Positions 44,131 to 53,558 are shown, counted from the stretch's first letter. The stretch is 64,000 nt of DNA from Arthrobacter sp. V1I7 (GCF_030817015.1 NZ_JAUSYS010000001.1:4278001-4342000); one strand, 5' to 3'. Numbers and translations: made by a program. The notes: a model not told the origin generated them from the sequence alone.

Positions 44131-45237
44131 ATGATTTCCGTGGAAAATCCGTTCCGCCCAACTGCCGGAGCAACCCCGCCCGAGGTCATAGGCCGGGCGG
44201 GGTTGCTCGACGAGTTCGAGTACGGCCTTCAACTGGGCTCCGGCGCCCCCGGCCTGCTGTCCATCTTCACCGGCGCGCACGGGATCGGCAAGACCGTCAT
44301 GCTCGGTGCCGCCCATGATCTGGCCAGGGAACACGGGTGGGCAGTGGTTTCAGAGACCGCCACGGGAGCCTTTATGGGCCGGATCGGTGAGAAGATGCGT
44401 CGGCTGGCCGAAGAGCTCGGTGACGGGCCGGACCCCCGACGACGTGTAACGGGGGTCACCGTTGCGGGGTTTGGCGTCACTTCCCAACTTTCCCCAGAAC
44501 GACAAGTCGATTGGCGGGAACTTGGGGAGAACCTACTCAGGCTGTTGGACGATCGAAAAACTGGACTCCTGATCACCGTGGATGAGATCCATGCCGCCGA
44601 CCGGGCAGAACTGTCCCAGTTGGCCGCGAACGTCCAACATTTCATTCAGGACCGCCTGCCGATCTCACTGATCTTCGCAGGCCTTCCCTCTGCGGTGTCG
44701 GACCTCCTGAACGAGGGCGTCGCGACATTCCTTCGCCGTGCTGACAAGACAGACCTGCATGCCGCTGCGATACGCGATGTCGAAAAATCGTTCACGGAGA
44801 CATTCGGCACCGCCGGGATCACCATCGCGCCGGAGCTGATACACCAGGCAGCCGCCGCCACCGGCGGGTACCCCTTCCTCATTCAGCTGGTCGGCTACTT
44901 CCTGTGGAGGGAAGCCGAAAACCATGACGGTTCCCTCTCATCCGCCACGGTCGACCGGGCAATAGCAGCAGCCATACGCCGGAACGAACGCGTGGTGATT
45001 GAAGCCGCTCTCGCCACGGCGTCGGCGAAAGACCTGGAGTTCTTGCGCGCCATGGCAGTGGACGAGGGACCCTCAACCGTCGGCGACATCGTCCAGCGGA
45101 CCGGCTCCCGACCGACGCTCGTCGCCAAGTACCGCACCCGGCTGTTGGCGGCAGGACTCATCGAGTCCACCGGCCACGGCAAAGTCGCATTCGCCATACC
45201 CGGCCTTGGCCAGTACCTGCGAAAGAATCCGCTGTAA
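44131..45237 (+). CDS. AAA+ (Orc1/Cdc6-like, AAA_16) ATPase with C-terminal winged helix
   Basis: 368 residues, soluble. An N-terminal ENPFRPTAGATPPEVIGR tag is followed by Walker A GAHGIGKT (48-55), Walker B LLITVDEIH (Asp151-Glu152), and a sensor/lid region with PHFL-like YPFLIQLVGYFLWR. A C-terminal winged-helix-like segment lies at about 295-365 (GPSTVGDIVQRTGSRPTLVA then LLAAGLIESTGHGKVAFAIP). This layout is shared by archaeal ATPases and Orc/Cdc6-type proteins. In bacteria such proteins are common and mostly uncharacterised. Array A upstream suggests DNA binding and autoregulation (inference). Confidence 0.82.
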   Translation: MISVENPFRPTAGATPPEVIGRAGLLDEFEYGLQLGSGAPGLLSIFTGAHGIGKTVMLGAAHDLAREHGWAVVSETATGAFMGRIGEKMRRLAEELGDGPDPRRRVTGVTVAGFGVTSQLSPERQVDWRELGENLLRLLDDRKTGLLITVDEIHAADRAELSQLAANVQHFIQDRLPISLIFAGLPSAVSDLLNEGVATFLRRADKTDLHAAAIRDVEKSFTETFGTAGITIAPELIHQAAAATGGYPFLIQLVGYFLWREAENHDGSLSSATVDRAIAAAIRRNERVVIEAALATASAKDLEFLRAMAVDEGPSTVGDIVQRTGSRPTLVAKYRTRLLAAGLIESTGHGKVAFAIPGLGQYLRKNPL

Positions 45238-45922
45238 AATCTGCGGCCCTTAGCGGCTGGGCCCGCTCCTGGATTTCCGCGCCCCCAGCGCTGCTCCGGA
45301 AGTAGTCTTCCGTGCCTTGGCCGGTGCTTTGCCCGCAGCGAGTGCGGTGCTGGGGTGGGTCCCTTCACTCAGTGCTATTGCGAGTCTTCCCTGGACGCGT
45401 TCTTCGCCGGCGGTGCCTGCCAGAGATTCGGCGAACGCCTGGTGATGGCCGGCGGAGCCGTACTCTGCAGCTGGGCCAGGCTGAGCATCCTCGCCCCGGA
45501 CGTTGCTGCGTCTTCGCGAGTAATGGCTAACAGGGCTGCCTGAGCCACAACAGCACTCCCCCGACGGCACGGTAGAGTTCCAACGCCGAGTCACGGTGAA
45601 TTCCCGGGACGAGTCGCCGTGCGGACCACTCTGCGGGAGGGATTGAACAGCTGACTGCGTTTGCCACTGCGGGCGTTTTCAATTCTCAAGCTAGCAGGGG
45701 TCAAATTCCGGCCAGAGCCACCATGCATGTACCTCTCTAGTGAGGCCGTATGGCACAGCCGCGCTGACCGAAACGGTGGAACGGCCTGGTGCGACGTGTG
45801 TAACCAGGACTCCGTGAAGCCCCTCTGCGACAGCGATCTCCGCCAGCGACGCCGTCTTAGAGGGACAGCGGGCTCGGGGCCGTCGGCGTAAGGGCCCAGG
45901 GCTCTAGCCACTGGCACAGCCG
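45238..45922. other. Gene-poor stretch between the ATPase and the amidohydrolase
   Basis: About 685 nt. A 114-codon minus-strand frame (45250-45594) and shorter plus-strand frames exist, but none has a convincing ribosome binding site or recognisable motif. The minus frame is Ala/Ser/Arg-rich as expected by chance at this GC. Possibly decayed coding sequence. Confidence 0.4.
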
Positions 45923-47050
45923 CTAAGCAGCCGGAGGTTCCGCGACGAGGTGGCAGGCCTCAATGAGGACGCGAACGGCGCGTTCCAAAGCTGCGGCCTC
46001 GAAGCTCATGGCCGGGTGGTGCAGCCCGGGCTGGACGTTTGCGCCGACGGCGAGCATGGCGGCTTGGAGGGCCGGGTTCCGTTGGGTGTAGAAATGGAAG
46101 TCATCCGATCCTGACGTCACGATTCCGGGCTTCAGGTGATCGCCGCCTAGTGTCGTGGTGATAGCAGAAGCGAGGGCATCTTCGGCTTTGGTTCCAATGA
46201 TTGCCGCGGGCACGGCATCCCGGAAGTCGAGGTTGATTTCCGAGCCGGTGGAAGCTGCCACCGATGTGCAGAGGTTGACGAGGCCGGTGTGGAGTGTCTC
46301 CATGGTTTCGTTGGTTTGGGCTCGAAGGTCTATACCGAAGGTTCCAATTCCCGGAATGACATTGAGGTTTCCTCCGCCGGCCTGAAGCAGGGTCATCTTG
46401 GCGGAGCTGGGAATTTGCGGATCGACCTTGAGGCGCCGCAGCCCTTCCGAAATTTCGAATGCGACCTCTACAGCGTTTGCTCCGAGGTGTGGCCTGGCCC
46501 CGTGATGGTCTTCTCCCGTGATCGAGCCATAGGCAAAGAGGCAGGCGCCGTGGGATATCGACGGCGCCAGGCAGGGTGCCGGAAGCTCACTTTGCGGGCG
46601 CAGGTGAACCCCGAACAGGTACTCCAGGCCGTCTGTGACGCCGAGGGCCGCCACCAGGTCCGCCCCGTTGCCCAGTTCTTCGGCTGGCTGGAAGATGGCC
46701 CGCACTGCGCCTTTCAGCTGGTCCGCGTGTTCAGCCAGTTCCAGCATCACCGTGGCGACCACGGCCATGTTCGCGTCGTGCCCACACGAGTGGACCGCCG
46801 TTGTTTTTCCCGCTGCTTCCTGCAGCAGTGCGTCCATGTCTGCCCGCAGCCCGATCCGGGGATCGCCTTGTCCAATGTCGGCAGTGAAGCCGGGAAAGGA
46901 CTCGAACTTTTCGATCTTTAGGCCTGCAGCTCCCAGCAAGTCGGCTAGATAGTCCGAAGTTTCGTACTCCTGCATGCTCGGTTCAGGGTGGTTGTGCAGG
47001 TGCGTCCATATTTCGTGAAGACGGCGCCGCCGCGTCTCGTTCCGGGTCAT
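45923..47050 (-). CDS. M20-family amidohydrolase (N-acyl amino acid deacylase type)
   Basis: 375 residues from ATG 47050, which overlaps the racemase stop in ATGA. M20D features: LRADMDALLQE, the HSCGHDANMAV motif (Cys, His and Asp at the dinuclear metal site), QPAEELGNGA, and the dimerisation domain with GARPHLGANAVE. A late TSGSDDFHFYTQ segment carries the final ligand. It removes an acyl group from N-acyl-L-amino acids. In this operon the acyl group was probably added by the GNAT enzyme (51855), completing D-to-L conversion. Confidence 0.85.
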   Translation of the reverse strand: MTRNETRRRRLHEIWTHLHNHPEPSMQEYETSDYLADLLGAAGLKIEKFESFPGFTADIGQGDPRIGLRADMDALLQEAAGKTTAVHSCGHDANMAVVATVMLELAEHADQLKGAVRAIFQPAEELGNGADLVAALGVTDGLEYLFGVHLRPQSELPAPCLAPSISHGACLFAYGSITGEDHHGARPHLGANAVEVAFEISEGLRRLKVDPQIPSSAKMTLLQAGGGNLNVIPGIGTFGIDLRAQTNETMETLHTGLVNLCTSVAASTGSEINLDFRDAVPAAIIGTKAEDALASAITTTLGGDHLKPGIVTSGSDDFHFYTQRNPALQAAMLAVGANVQPGLHHPAMSFEAAALERAVRVLIEACHLVAEPPAA

Positions 47051-48161
47051 CGGCTGATTTCGCATTCGCTCACCGTCAGTTCCGTAAGAACGTCCCTGTC
47101 AACTTCGATGCCCAGGCCCGGTTCCTCGGTGATCTGGACTTCCGGCAGGACGTATTGGAGGTTCCCGGGTTCCTTGGTGAACTTCATCGGGCCGGAGAGC
47201 TCGGTGGAGACAATGTTGGGGTGGCTGAGGGCAAGATGGAATCCGGCGGCGGAGGCGATGCTGGTTTCCAGCATGGAACCGATCTGGACCTTTAGGCCGC
47301 CGAGTTCGGCCTGGGTGGCGAGGCGGTGGCACGGGGTGATGCCGCCGCTTTTCATGAGTTTGAGGTTGACCATATCCACGGAGCGGTCGCGGACGAATTG
47401 TGCCAGGTCACCGGCGTCGACTACGGACTCATCCGCCATGAGGCAAGCGCTGGTGTCCTGGCGGAGAAGCCGGAAACCGTCGATGTCATCTGCCCGGATC
47501 GGCTGCTCTATCCAGTCGATCCGGTAGGCCTCCAGGGCGCGGATCATTGCCCGTGCAGTGGCTGGATCCCCCCAGCCCTGGTTGGCGTCCACGCGGATGG
47601 CGAGGTCGTCGTTGATCGCTGACCGGACCGCGCGTACCCGTTCAGTATCCAGGCCGTCGTCGCCACCAAGTTTCATCTTGAGGTGGCGGTAGCCCTGGCT
47701 TCGGGCCTGACGGGCTTGTTCGGCCAGGACCCCTGGCGGAAGGATGCTCATGACCTTCGCGATGGTTGGCTGCTCGGGCCGACGTCCGCCCAGCAGCGCG
47801 TAGATGGGCCGTCCAGCTGCTTTTCCGGTCAGGTCCCAGCAGGCGATGTCCACGGCCGCTTTCGCGGCCCCGCAGCCCTTGAGTGCACGGTTGAGCTGCT
47901 GGTGGACTGCCGTGATATCCCGCGGGTCCAGTCCCAGGATCGCCGGGATGAGTTCGGCCTTGAGTGCCTCGACGACTCCCCGGGGAGTCTCTCTCCGGTG
48001 ATGTGTCCGTCCGGAACACTTTCGCCGTAGCCGATCGTTCCGTCGTCGGTTTCAAGGGTAAGTATGATGCTAGGCATTGAGTCATAGGTGGCATAGGAGA
48101 CCACAAAGGGTTCCAGCAAGGGAACATCGATGAGGGTGATGGTGGCGCGGGAAATTTTCAT
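47047..48161 (-). CDS. Enolase-superfamily (MLE subgroup) racemase/epimerase with one frameshift
   Basis: From ATG 48161 the capping domain MKISRATITLIDVPLLEPFV runs to ITGE, then the frame slips at a (CT)4 tract (47988-47995 on the plus strand). Removing two bases joins it to PRGVVEALKAELIPAILG and the barrel, about 370 residues. Barrel residues of the MLE subgroup are intact: the LKMKLGG KxK pair, RVDANQGW (Asp), DWIEQPI (Glu), LMADES (Asp) and NLKLMKSGGI (Lys). Probable activity is N-acyl (succinyl) amino acid racemase or dipeptide epimerase. The neighbours (GNAT, M20) favour the former. The slip is a sequencing indel or a recent mutation. Confidence 0.75.
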
Positions 48162-48231
48162 TGAGGGGCTCACTGTTCGTGGATTGTGGAACGCTTTGGT
48201 GCGCCGGGTTCGTGAGGTAAGGGCCGGATGC

Positions 48232-49041
48232 TTACATGACGCTTTCGAGGAAGGCGATGGTCCGCGGGTTTTGCGGGTTGTCCAGCACGTCGGCGGGGGC
48301 GCCGGATTCCACCACCACGCCGCCGTCCATGAAGACCACGCTGTCCCCGGCGCCGCGGGCGAAGCCGATCTCGTGGGTGACGACAATCATGGTCATCCCT
48401 TCGGCGGCCAGGGTGCGCATGACGTCCAGGACGTCGCCGACCAGTTCCGGATCGAGGGCGCTGGTGGGCTCATCGAACAGGAGGAGCTGCGGATCCATCG
48501 CAAGGGCCCGGGCGATGGCTACCCGCTGCTGTTGCCCGCCGGAGAGTTGCGCGGGATAGGCCTTTGCCAGCTGTGCGAGGCCGACACGGTCCAGTAGCTC
48601 CATTCCCCGCTTGAGGGCTTGTTGCTTGGGTACTTTCTTGACCCCTACCGGAGCTGCCCAGATGTTTTCCAGGGCGGTCATGTGGGGGAAGAGGTTGAAG
48701 CGCTGGAATACCATTCCGATGCCGCTGCGTTGCTTCGCCACTTCCCGGGGGTTCATTTCGAAGATCCGGTCCTGGCGCTGTGCGTAGCCGACCAGTTCGC
48801 CTCCCACGGAGATCCTGCCGCCGTCGATCCGTTCCAGGTGGTTGATGCAGCGCAGGAAGGTGGACTTGCCGGAGCCGGAGGGTCCGAGGAGGCACATGAC
48901 TTCGCCTGCATTGACTGTCAGTGAGATGCCTTTGAGTACTTCGACTCCGCCGTAGTGCTTACGGACGTTCGTAGCGACCAAGAGCGGCCGGGTGGGCGCG
49001 GGGCGTTCTTGCTGCGGGGGGAAGGCCAGTGCCTCGGTCAT
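48232..49041 (-). CDS. Polar amino acid ABC transporter ATP-binding protein
   Basis: 269 residues from ATG 49041; the longer frame to 49917 is a shadow of the permease. Walker A is GPSGSGKST, the Q-loop is in VFQRFNLFPHMTALEN (the PAAT-family hallmark), the signature is [15 protein letters not shown], Walker B is LLLFDEPTSALDPE, and the switch His is in VTHEIGFA. Its start overlaps the permease stop. It energises uptake by the SBP/permease encoded next. Confidence 0.94.
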   Translation of the reverse strand: MTEALAFPPQQERPAPTRPLLVATNVRKHYGGVEVLKGISLTVNAGEVMCLLGPSGSGKSTFLRCINHLERIDGGRISVGGELVGYAQRQDRIFEMNPREVAKQRSGIGMVFQRFNLFPHMTALENIWAAPVGVKKVPKQQALKRGMELLDRVGLAQLAKAYPAQLSGGQQQRVAIARALAMDPQLLLFDEPTSALDPELVGDVLDVMRTLAAEGMTMIVVTHEIGFARGAGDSVVFMDGGVVVESGAPADVLDNPQNPRTIAFLESVM

Positions 49042-50030
49042 GGCTGGTGTCCTTTCGGTACGGTGTGGATCGGGGTTCTGCGCAGCGCTGCCCTGATCCT
49101 GTCCAGGGGGGTGAGAGTCTGCTGGCGGGCGTTGCCCCTGCCGTAGTGGCGTTCCAGGTAGTACTGGGGAACGGATAGCACCGAGGTCAGGAAGAGGTAC
49201 CAGCAGCTGACCACTACAAGCAGTTCCACCTGTCGAAGGTTCTGGGAGGAGATCTGGGTGGCTACGGTGTAAAGCTCCAGCACCGCGATGACGGAGAGCA
49301 ACGAAGTGTTTTTCAGCATCGAGATCGTCTCGTTGCCCATCGGGGGGATGATTACCCGCATGGCTTGCGGGAGCACCACCCTGAAGAGGGTGAAGGCCGG
49401 GGACATGCCCAGGGACGATGCGGCTTCGTGCTGCCCGGTGTCGACGGAGAGCATGCCGCCACGAATGATCTCGGCCGAGTATGCGGCTTGGTTTAAAGTC
49501 ATGGCCAGAAGCCCGGCGGTGAACGCCGGAACCAGCGTGTTGGTGTCGACGGAAAATACGGTGAAGTCGGTAAAGGGAACGCCGAGGGAGATCTGCGCAT
49601 AGAGCAGTCCCAGATAGCCCCAGAAAACGACCTGGATCAGCAGCGGTGTACCCCGGAAGACCCAGACGTAGAACCAGGCGAAGGCATTCATGACGGGGTT
49701 CTTGGAGAGCCGCATGACTGCCAGCAGTACGCCGAAGATGGTGGATACCACCATGGAGACCACAGTCAGAATGAGTGTGAGGCCTACGCCGCTGAGGATC
49801 CGCGGGTGAAAAAGGTAGCTGCTGATCGTGCGGTGGTCGATGTTGGGGTTGGCCCACAGCGAAGATGCCAGTGCTGCGAAGCTGATGCCCAGCAGTGCGG
49901 CTCCTACCCAGCGCCACGGGTGTCGGAGTGGAACGGCCACGACGTCATCTGAACCGACGACGGCGGTGGGGGGCGGGTCCGCGGCAGCCGGTCCTTTACG
50001 CCACGGCGCTATTGTGGTGCCCTGTTTCAT
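49038..50030 (-). CDS. Polar amino acid ABC transporter permease
   Basis: 330 residues with an N-terminal cytoplasmic extension of about 40 residues and five or more helices. HisM-type features include VWVFRGTPLLIQVVFWGY and the EAASSLGMSPAFTLFRVVLPQA EAA loop, then ISMLKNTSLLSVIAV. The single permease implies a homodimer. It overlaps both neighbours by 4 nt (ATGA). Confidence 0.92.
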   Translation of the reverse strand: MKQGTTIAPWRKGPAAADPPPTAVVGSDDVVAVPLRHPWRWVGAALLGISFAALASSLWANPNIDHRTISSYLFHPRILSGVGLTLILTVVSMVVSTIFGVLLAVMRLSKNPVMNAFAWFYVWVFRGTPLLIQVVFWGYLGLLYAQISLGVPFTDFTVFSVDTNTLVPAFTAGLLAMTLNQAAYSAEIIRGGMLSVDTGQHEAASSLGMSPAFTLFRVVLPQAMRVIIPPMGNETISMLKNTSLLSVIAVLELYTVATQISSQNLRQVELLVVVSCWYLFLTSVLSVPQYYLERHYGRGNARQQTLTPLDRIRAALRRTPIHTVPKGHQP

Positions 50031-50968
50031 GGTTTGGTTCCCCCCAGGTTCAGTCCGGCTTCCTTGACGGCGTAATCGGAGAGGTCGTACTTGGCCAGGA
50101 TGGTGTCATAAGTCCCGTCGGCGATGAGCGCCTGGAGGGCTGTCAGCAGGGCTTTGGAAAGCTCCGCATCCTTTTTCAGCACACCAATTCCGGTGTAGAC
50201 GGGGTTGTATCCGGCCGGGTTTGCCGGATCTTTGACGAGGTCAAAGATCGCACCGCCACCTGCAGTTTTGGCGGCATACGCCGCCACTGCCGAGTCCACG
50301 ACGTCGGCGGCGGCCTTCCCTGACCGGACCGCAGTCTGCACGTCCGTCTCCAGCGGGAGTTCCGACACGCGGATCAGGCTGGATCCCTTGTCTGCGCACG
50401 GCTGGTCGTAGCTGCGCAGAATCTCGGCCTGAACAGTTGCTTTCTGCACTGCGACGTCCATGTCGCATAGGTCAAGGGCTGTGGTGATGTTCTTCGGGTT
50501 GCCCTCGGGGACAAGGATGGAGAATCCTGCGTGGAAGTAGTCGACGAAATCCAGGGATTCCTGCCGCTCGGGGGTGTCATTCATCCCCGACATGATGATG
50601 TCGTTCTTGCCCGACTGCAGTGAGGGGATGATGCTGTCGAACGCCTGGGTCTGCAGCTCAAGCTTCACCCCGAGCTTCGCACCCAGGGCCTGGGCAAGAT
50701 CGAAGTCCAGGCCGGTGAGCTGCTGATTTTCGTCGAACATCTCCATGGGTGGATACGGAATGTCCGAGGCTACTTTGATTACCCCGGCGTTCTTGTAGCG
50801 CTCGGGGAGGGCGGCTGCGGCGGCGGGGTCGACATCGGCTGCGGAAAAGGTTTTCACCTCCGCGGCCGGCGTTGATCCTGCCCCGCACGCCGTTAGTCCT
50901 GAGGCGAGGACCAGCCCTGCCGCGGCGAAGACCGTTCGGGCCTTGACTGCACGAAAATTGGTACGCAT
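50027..50968 (-). CDS. Polar amino acid ABC transporter substrate-binding lipoprotein
   Basis: 313 residues from ATG 50968 with AAAGGAG 6 nt upstream; the open frame to 51163 is not used. Lipobox LTAC, then an SBP_bac_3 fold: GVIKVASDIPYPPMEMFDE, LTGLDFDLAQALGAKLG, FDSIIPSLQSGKNDIIMSGM and the TPERQESLDFVDYF strand. It binds amino acids outside the cell. D-amino acids are the inferred cargo from the enzymes encoded in the operon. Confidence 0.92.
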   Translation of the reverse strand: MRTNFRAVKARTVFAAAGLVLASGLTACGAGSTPAAEVKTFSAADVDPAAAAALPERYKNAGVIKVASDIPYPPMEMFDENQQLTGLDFDLAQALGAKLGVKLELQTQAFDSIIPSLQSGKNDIIMSGMNDTPERQESLDFVDYFHAGFSILVPEGNPKNITTALDLCDMDVAVQKATVQAEILRSYDQPCADKGSSLIRVSELPLETDVQTAVRSGKAAADVVDSAVAAYAAKTAGGGAIFDLVKDPANPAGYNPVYTGIGVLKKDAELSKALLTALQALIADGTYDTILAKYDLSDYAVKEAGLNLGGTKP

Positions 50969-50988
50969 TGGTGCTCCTTTGAGGTGGG

Positions 50989-51855
50989 TTATGCCTGGTC
51001 GGTTGTAGTCAGCCGGTACCAGCCGCTGCGTGTCACGCCGGAGGCCATATAGCCCGAGGCCAGGGCGGGCTCCAGGATCCCGCGGAGCACGCTGCGCCAC
51101 TGGCCGGCCTGTTCCGGGGCCGCGGCCCTCATCGCGACGATGTCCCGGGGTGCCCTGCACCAAAGAGTGCCTTCAACTTCCAGGAGGACCGGCTGTTGAT
51201 CCGGCCCGCACTCCAGCACGTTTCCCAGGGCGGCAGCGTTCACTTCAAGGGCCTGAACCAGGCCCTTGCTGGCATCGACGCTTCGCGGTGATGACAGCGG
51301 CCAGACAGCGACCAGCCGGTCGCTCTCGTCATTGGCGTTGATCTCGTCCTGCATCTCGCCATAGAAATTTTGTGCGTATTCGGACGCCACGGCCCCGAGC
51401 TTGGTTAGGTTGAAACGGGCGTTCCTGCTGACCAGTGGGTCGAAAGTCCACGTCATCGCTTCGATGCCCCGTGCCAGCGACCAGGCCCGCTGGTGCTGTT
51501 TCAGGGCAAAGCCGACGCCTTTGTCGCCGGTACCGGGCAGGACCCCGGCGATCAGCGAGTAAGTCGCGCTCCCGCCGGGTGACACAATCCCCACAGCGGC
51601 CCCGCAGAGTTGTCCTCCTGGATCGTAGGCGGCGGAAATGTTGCACCCGGCATGCGAAATGCTCCGCAACAGGTCGAACGGTATAGGAGCTCCGTGAGGG
51701 GACATGCCCCAAATTGCGATAAGGAGCCCTTCGACGTCCCGGAGCCGGTCGCGGTCATGCTCATCCACCACCAGGACCCCGGCCTTGGCTGCTGCTGCTG
51801 TTGCGGCCTTCGCGGCCTGACGGGCGACCGGTCCAGCTTCAAGTGAAAGTGACAT
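50989..51855 (-). CDS. GNAT-family acyltransferase (COG3375-like)
   Basis: 288 residues, first gene of the operon. It has a GNAT core with the WGMSPHGAPIPFDLLRSISHAG strand-helix, ISAAYDPGGQLCGAAVGI, and LAGVLPGTGDKGVGFALKQHQR-like acyl-CoA loop, then AMTWTFDPLVSRNARFNLTKLGA. The Q/R-x-x-G-x-G/A signature is represented by GDKGVGFAL. Homologues next to N-succinylamino acid racemases succinylate D-amino acids. That role here is inference from the neighbours. Confidence 0.78.
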   Translation of the reverse strand: MSLSLEAGPVARQAAKAATAAAAKAGVLVVDEHDRDRLRDVEGLLIAIWGMSPHGAPIPFDLLRSISHAGCNISAAYDPGGQLCGAAVGIVSPGGSATYSLIAGVLPGTGDKGVGFALKQHQRAWSLARGIEAMTWTFDPLVSRNARFNLTKLGAVASEYAQNFYGEMQDEINANDESDRLVAVWPLSSPRSVDASKGLVQALEVNAAALGNVLECGPDQQPVLLEVEGTLWCRAPRDIVAMRAAAPEQAGQWRSVLRGILEPALASGYMASGVTRSGWYRLTTTDQA

Positions 51856-51914
51856 GCGTCAACTATCCGCTGGGCCTTGGGCCGCCCGCTTCGGTGCAGA
51901 CCACCACGTTTCGT

Positions 51915-51933
51915 GCGGAGCCTTGTGCTCCGC
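51915..51933. promoter_or_regulatory. Inverted repeat in the divergent GNAT/PucR promoter region
   Basis: GCGGAGC / GCTCCGC (51915-51921, 51927-51933), 7-bp perfect arms with a 5-nt centre, between the two divergent genes (starts 51855 and 51960). Candidate operator for the PucR regulator. Confidence 0.45.
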
Positions 51934-51959
51934 CACAAGAGGGGTTAGTTTTATCCCTC

Positions 51960-53558
51960 GTGGCAACCTCTTCCGGCATCCCCGACAGCATCGCTCTCCA
52001 TGGACTCCTGCGAGTACTGGCGAGCCCGGCAGTGGCGCTCCGCTCCCACGGCACGCCGCCGGAGCTCTCCCTGACCAGCCCTGCGCTTTACGATCCCCAC
52101 ACTCGGCTGGAGGGGTTGCCGGGTGCGATCCTCCTGGGCATTGGACTTCACCCGGCAGAACCAGCAACAGCCGGCGTTGTCCGCAGCGCGGCCACGGCAG
52201 GCTTTGGCGCACTGGTCATCAAGCAGTATTCCCAGGACGTGGGGCAGATCATCGCCGCCGCCGACCAATCAGGTATCGCACTCCTCGTGGTCGACGATGA
52301 GATGGGGTGGCGCCAGTTGGATGCCCTCCTGGACTCGGCGCTCACTGCCTCAGCCGAAGCCGGAAACTCACTTTCCACGCTGGGCGTGGGCGACCTATTC
52401 GCGTTGGCCAACGCTATCGCCGCCATGGTTGGCGGCGCGACGGCCATTGAGAATCTCCAGGAACAGGTGCTCGCCTACTCGACCCTCGCCCACCAGCCAA
52501 TCGATGAGGACCGGCGTCAAGGAATACTGGGACGCCAGGTTCCCTACCTTCCGGAGAACGCGGGCCAGTATGCCTCTGTCTTCCGCTCCCAGGGCGCGGT
52601 CCGCATCGAGGGGGTCCGTCCGGCCCTCGACCGGCTGGCAATAGCAGTCCGTGCAGGCAAAGAGCCTCTCGGCTCGATCTGGGTGGTGGACCCGAACGGT
52701 GACCTGGACCTAGTCGCGGAACAGGCGTTGGAACGAGCTGCAGACATCGCAGCCCTTCATATGCTGCGGGCACGCAGTGCCCACGACCTGGCGCGCCAAC
52801 AGCGCGATGAGCTTCTCCGCCGGCTCCTGGAAGGTGGCGACGACGCCACACTGATCGCGGAACAGCTGGGACTTCGGAACGCCGGGCCGTTCGCGGTCAT
52901 CGCTTTCCAACCGGATATCGGGCAGGCGGCCGAGATGACACTGGTCCGGCTCCTGGACCTTGTCACCACCCAATGCGAAACCCACCGCAGAGGGGCGCAC
53001 TGCGTGCTGGTGGGAACCACCATCTATGCCCTTTTCGCGGACGTCGACCCCGCCTCGTCTGGACCCGTCGAAGCCCTGGCGCGACGGCTCACTGAGCGCT
53101 CCCGTGTATCCCTTGCGGTTAACCTGCGAATAGCAGCCGGGTCTGCTGTCCATGCTGCCTCGGACATCGGCCGGTCAAGGCACGAGGCCGACCTGGTCCT
53201 GCTCATGCTCGCTTCCGGCCTGAGCTCAATCACCTATGCGAGTGCGCGCGACGTCCGCAGCCGCCTGACGCTGCTCGAACTGGCCGCCCATTTCCGCAAA
53301 ACACCCCACCTCACATCGGCAGCCGCCAAAAAAATCATGGAATACGACGCCGACTCAGGAACAGAGTACGCAAAAACGCTGCGAACCTACCTTGACTGTT
53401 CCCGGGACTCCGCCCGGACAGCCGCTGCATTGTCTTTGCACCAAAACACGCTCCGGTACCGCCTCAAACGGTTGCGCGAACTATTCAACATCGACCTTGA
53501 CCAGCCTGAGGACACACTCGTGCTCTGGCTAAGCCTTCATGTTCTGGAATTCAATTAG
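51960..53558 (+). CDS. PucR-family transcriptional regulator
   Basis: 532 residues from GTG 51960 (AGAGGGG upstream, wide spacing). The frame is open further upstream, but that would overlap the divergent gene, so the exact start is uncertain. Domains in order: the N-terminal PucR ligand domain (VALRSHGTPPELSLTSPALY to LVIKQYSQDVGQIIAAAD), a GGDEF-like central CdaR domain, and the C-terminal HTH_30 (YLDCSRDSARTAAALSLHQN then TLRYRLKRLRELF). It probably senses an amino acid or purine-like ligand and controls the divergent transport operon. Confidence 0.87.
   Translation: MATSSGIPDSIALHGLLRVLASPAVALRSHGTPPELSLTSPALYDPHTRLEGLPGAILLGIGLHPAEPATAGVVRSAATAGFGALVIKQYSQDVGQIIAAADQSGIALLVVDDEMGWRQLDALLDSALTASAEAGNSLSTLGVGDLFALANAIAAMVGGATAIENLQEQVLAYSTLAHQPIDEDRRQGILGRQVPYLPENAGQYASVFRSQGAVRIEGVRPALDRLAIAVRAGKEPLGSIWVVDPNGDLDLVAEQALERAADIAALHMLRARSAHDLARQQRDELLRRLLEGGDDATLIAEQLGLRNAGPFAVIAFQPDIGQAAEMTLVRLLDLVTTQCETHRRGAHCVLVGTTIYALFADVDPASSGPVEALARRLTERSRVSLAVNLRIAAGSAVHAASDIGRSRHEADLVLLMLASGLSSITYASARDVRSRLTLLELAAHFRKTPHLTSAAAKKIMEYDADSGTEYAKTLRTYLDCSRDSARTAAALSLHQNTLRYRLKRLRELFNIDLDQPEDTLVLWLSLHVLEFN

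Noticed and set aside
45250..45594. 114-codon minus-strand frame
   Set aside because: No start signal, no motifs, biased composition; left as gene-poor sequence.
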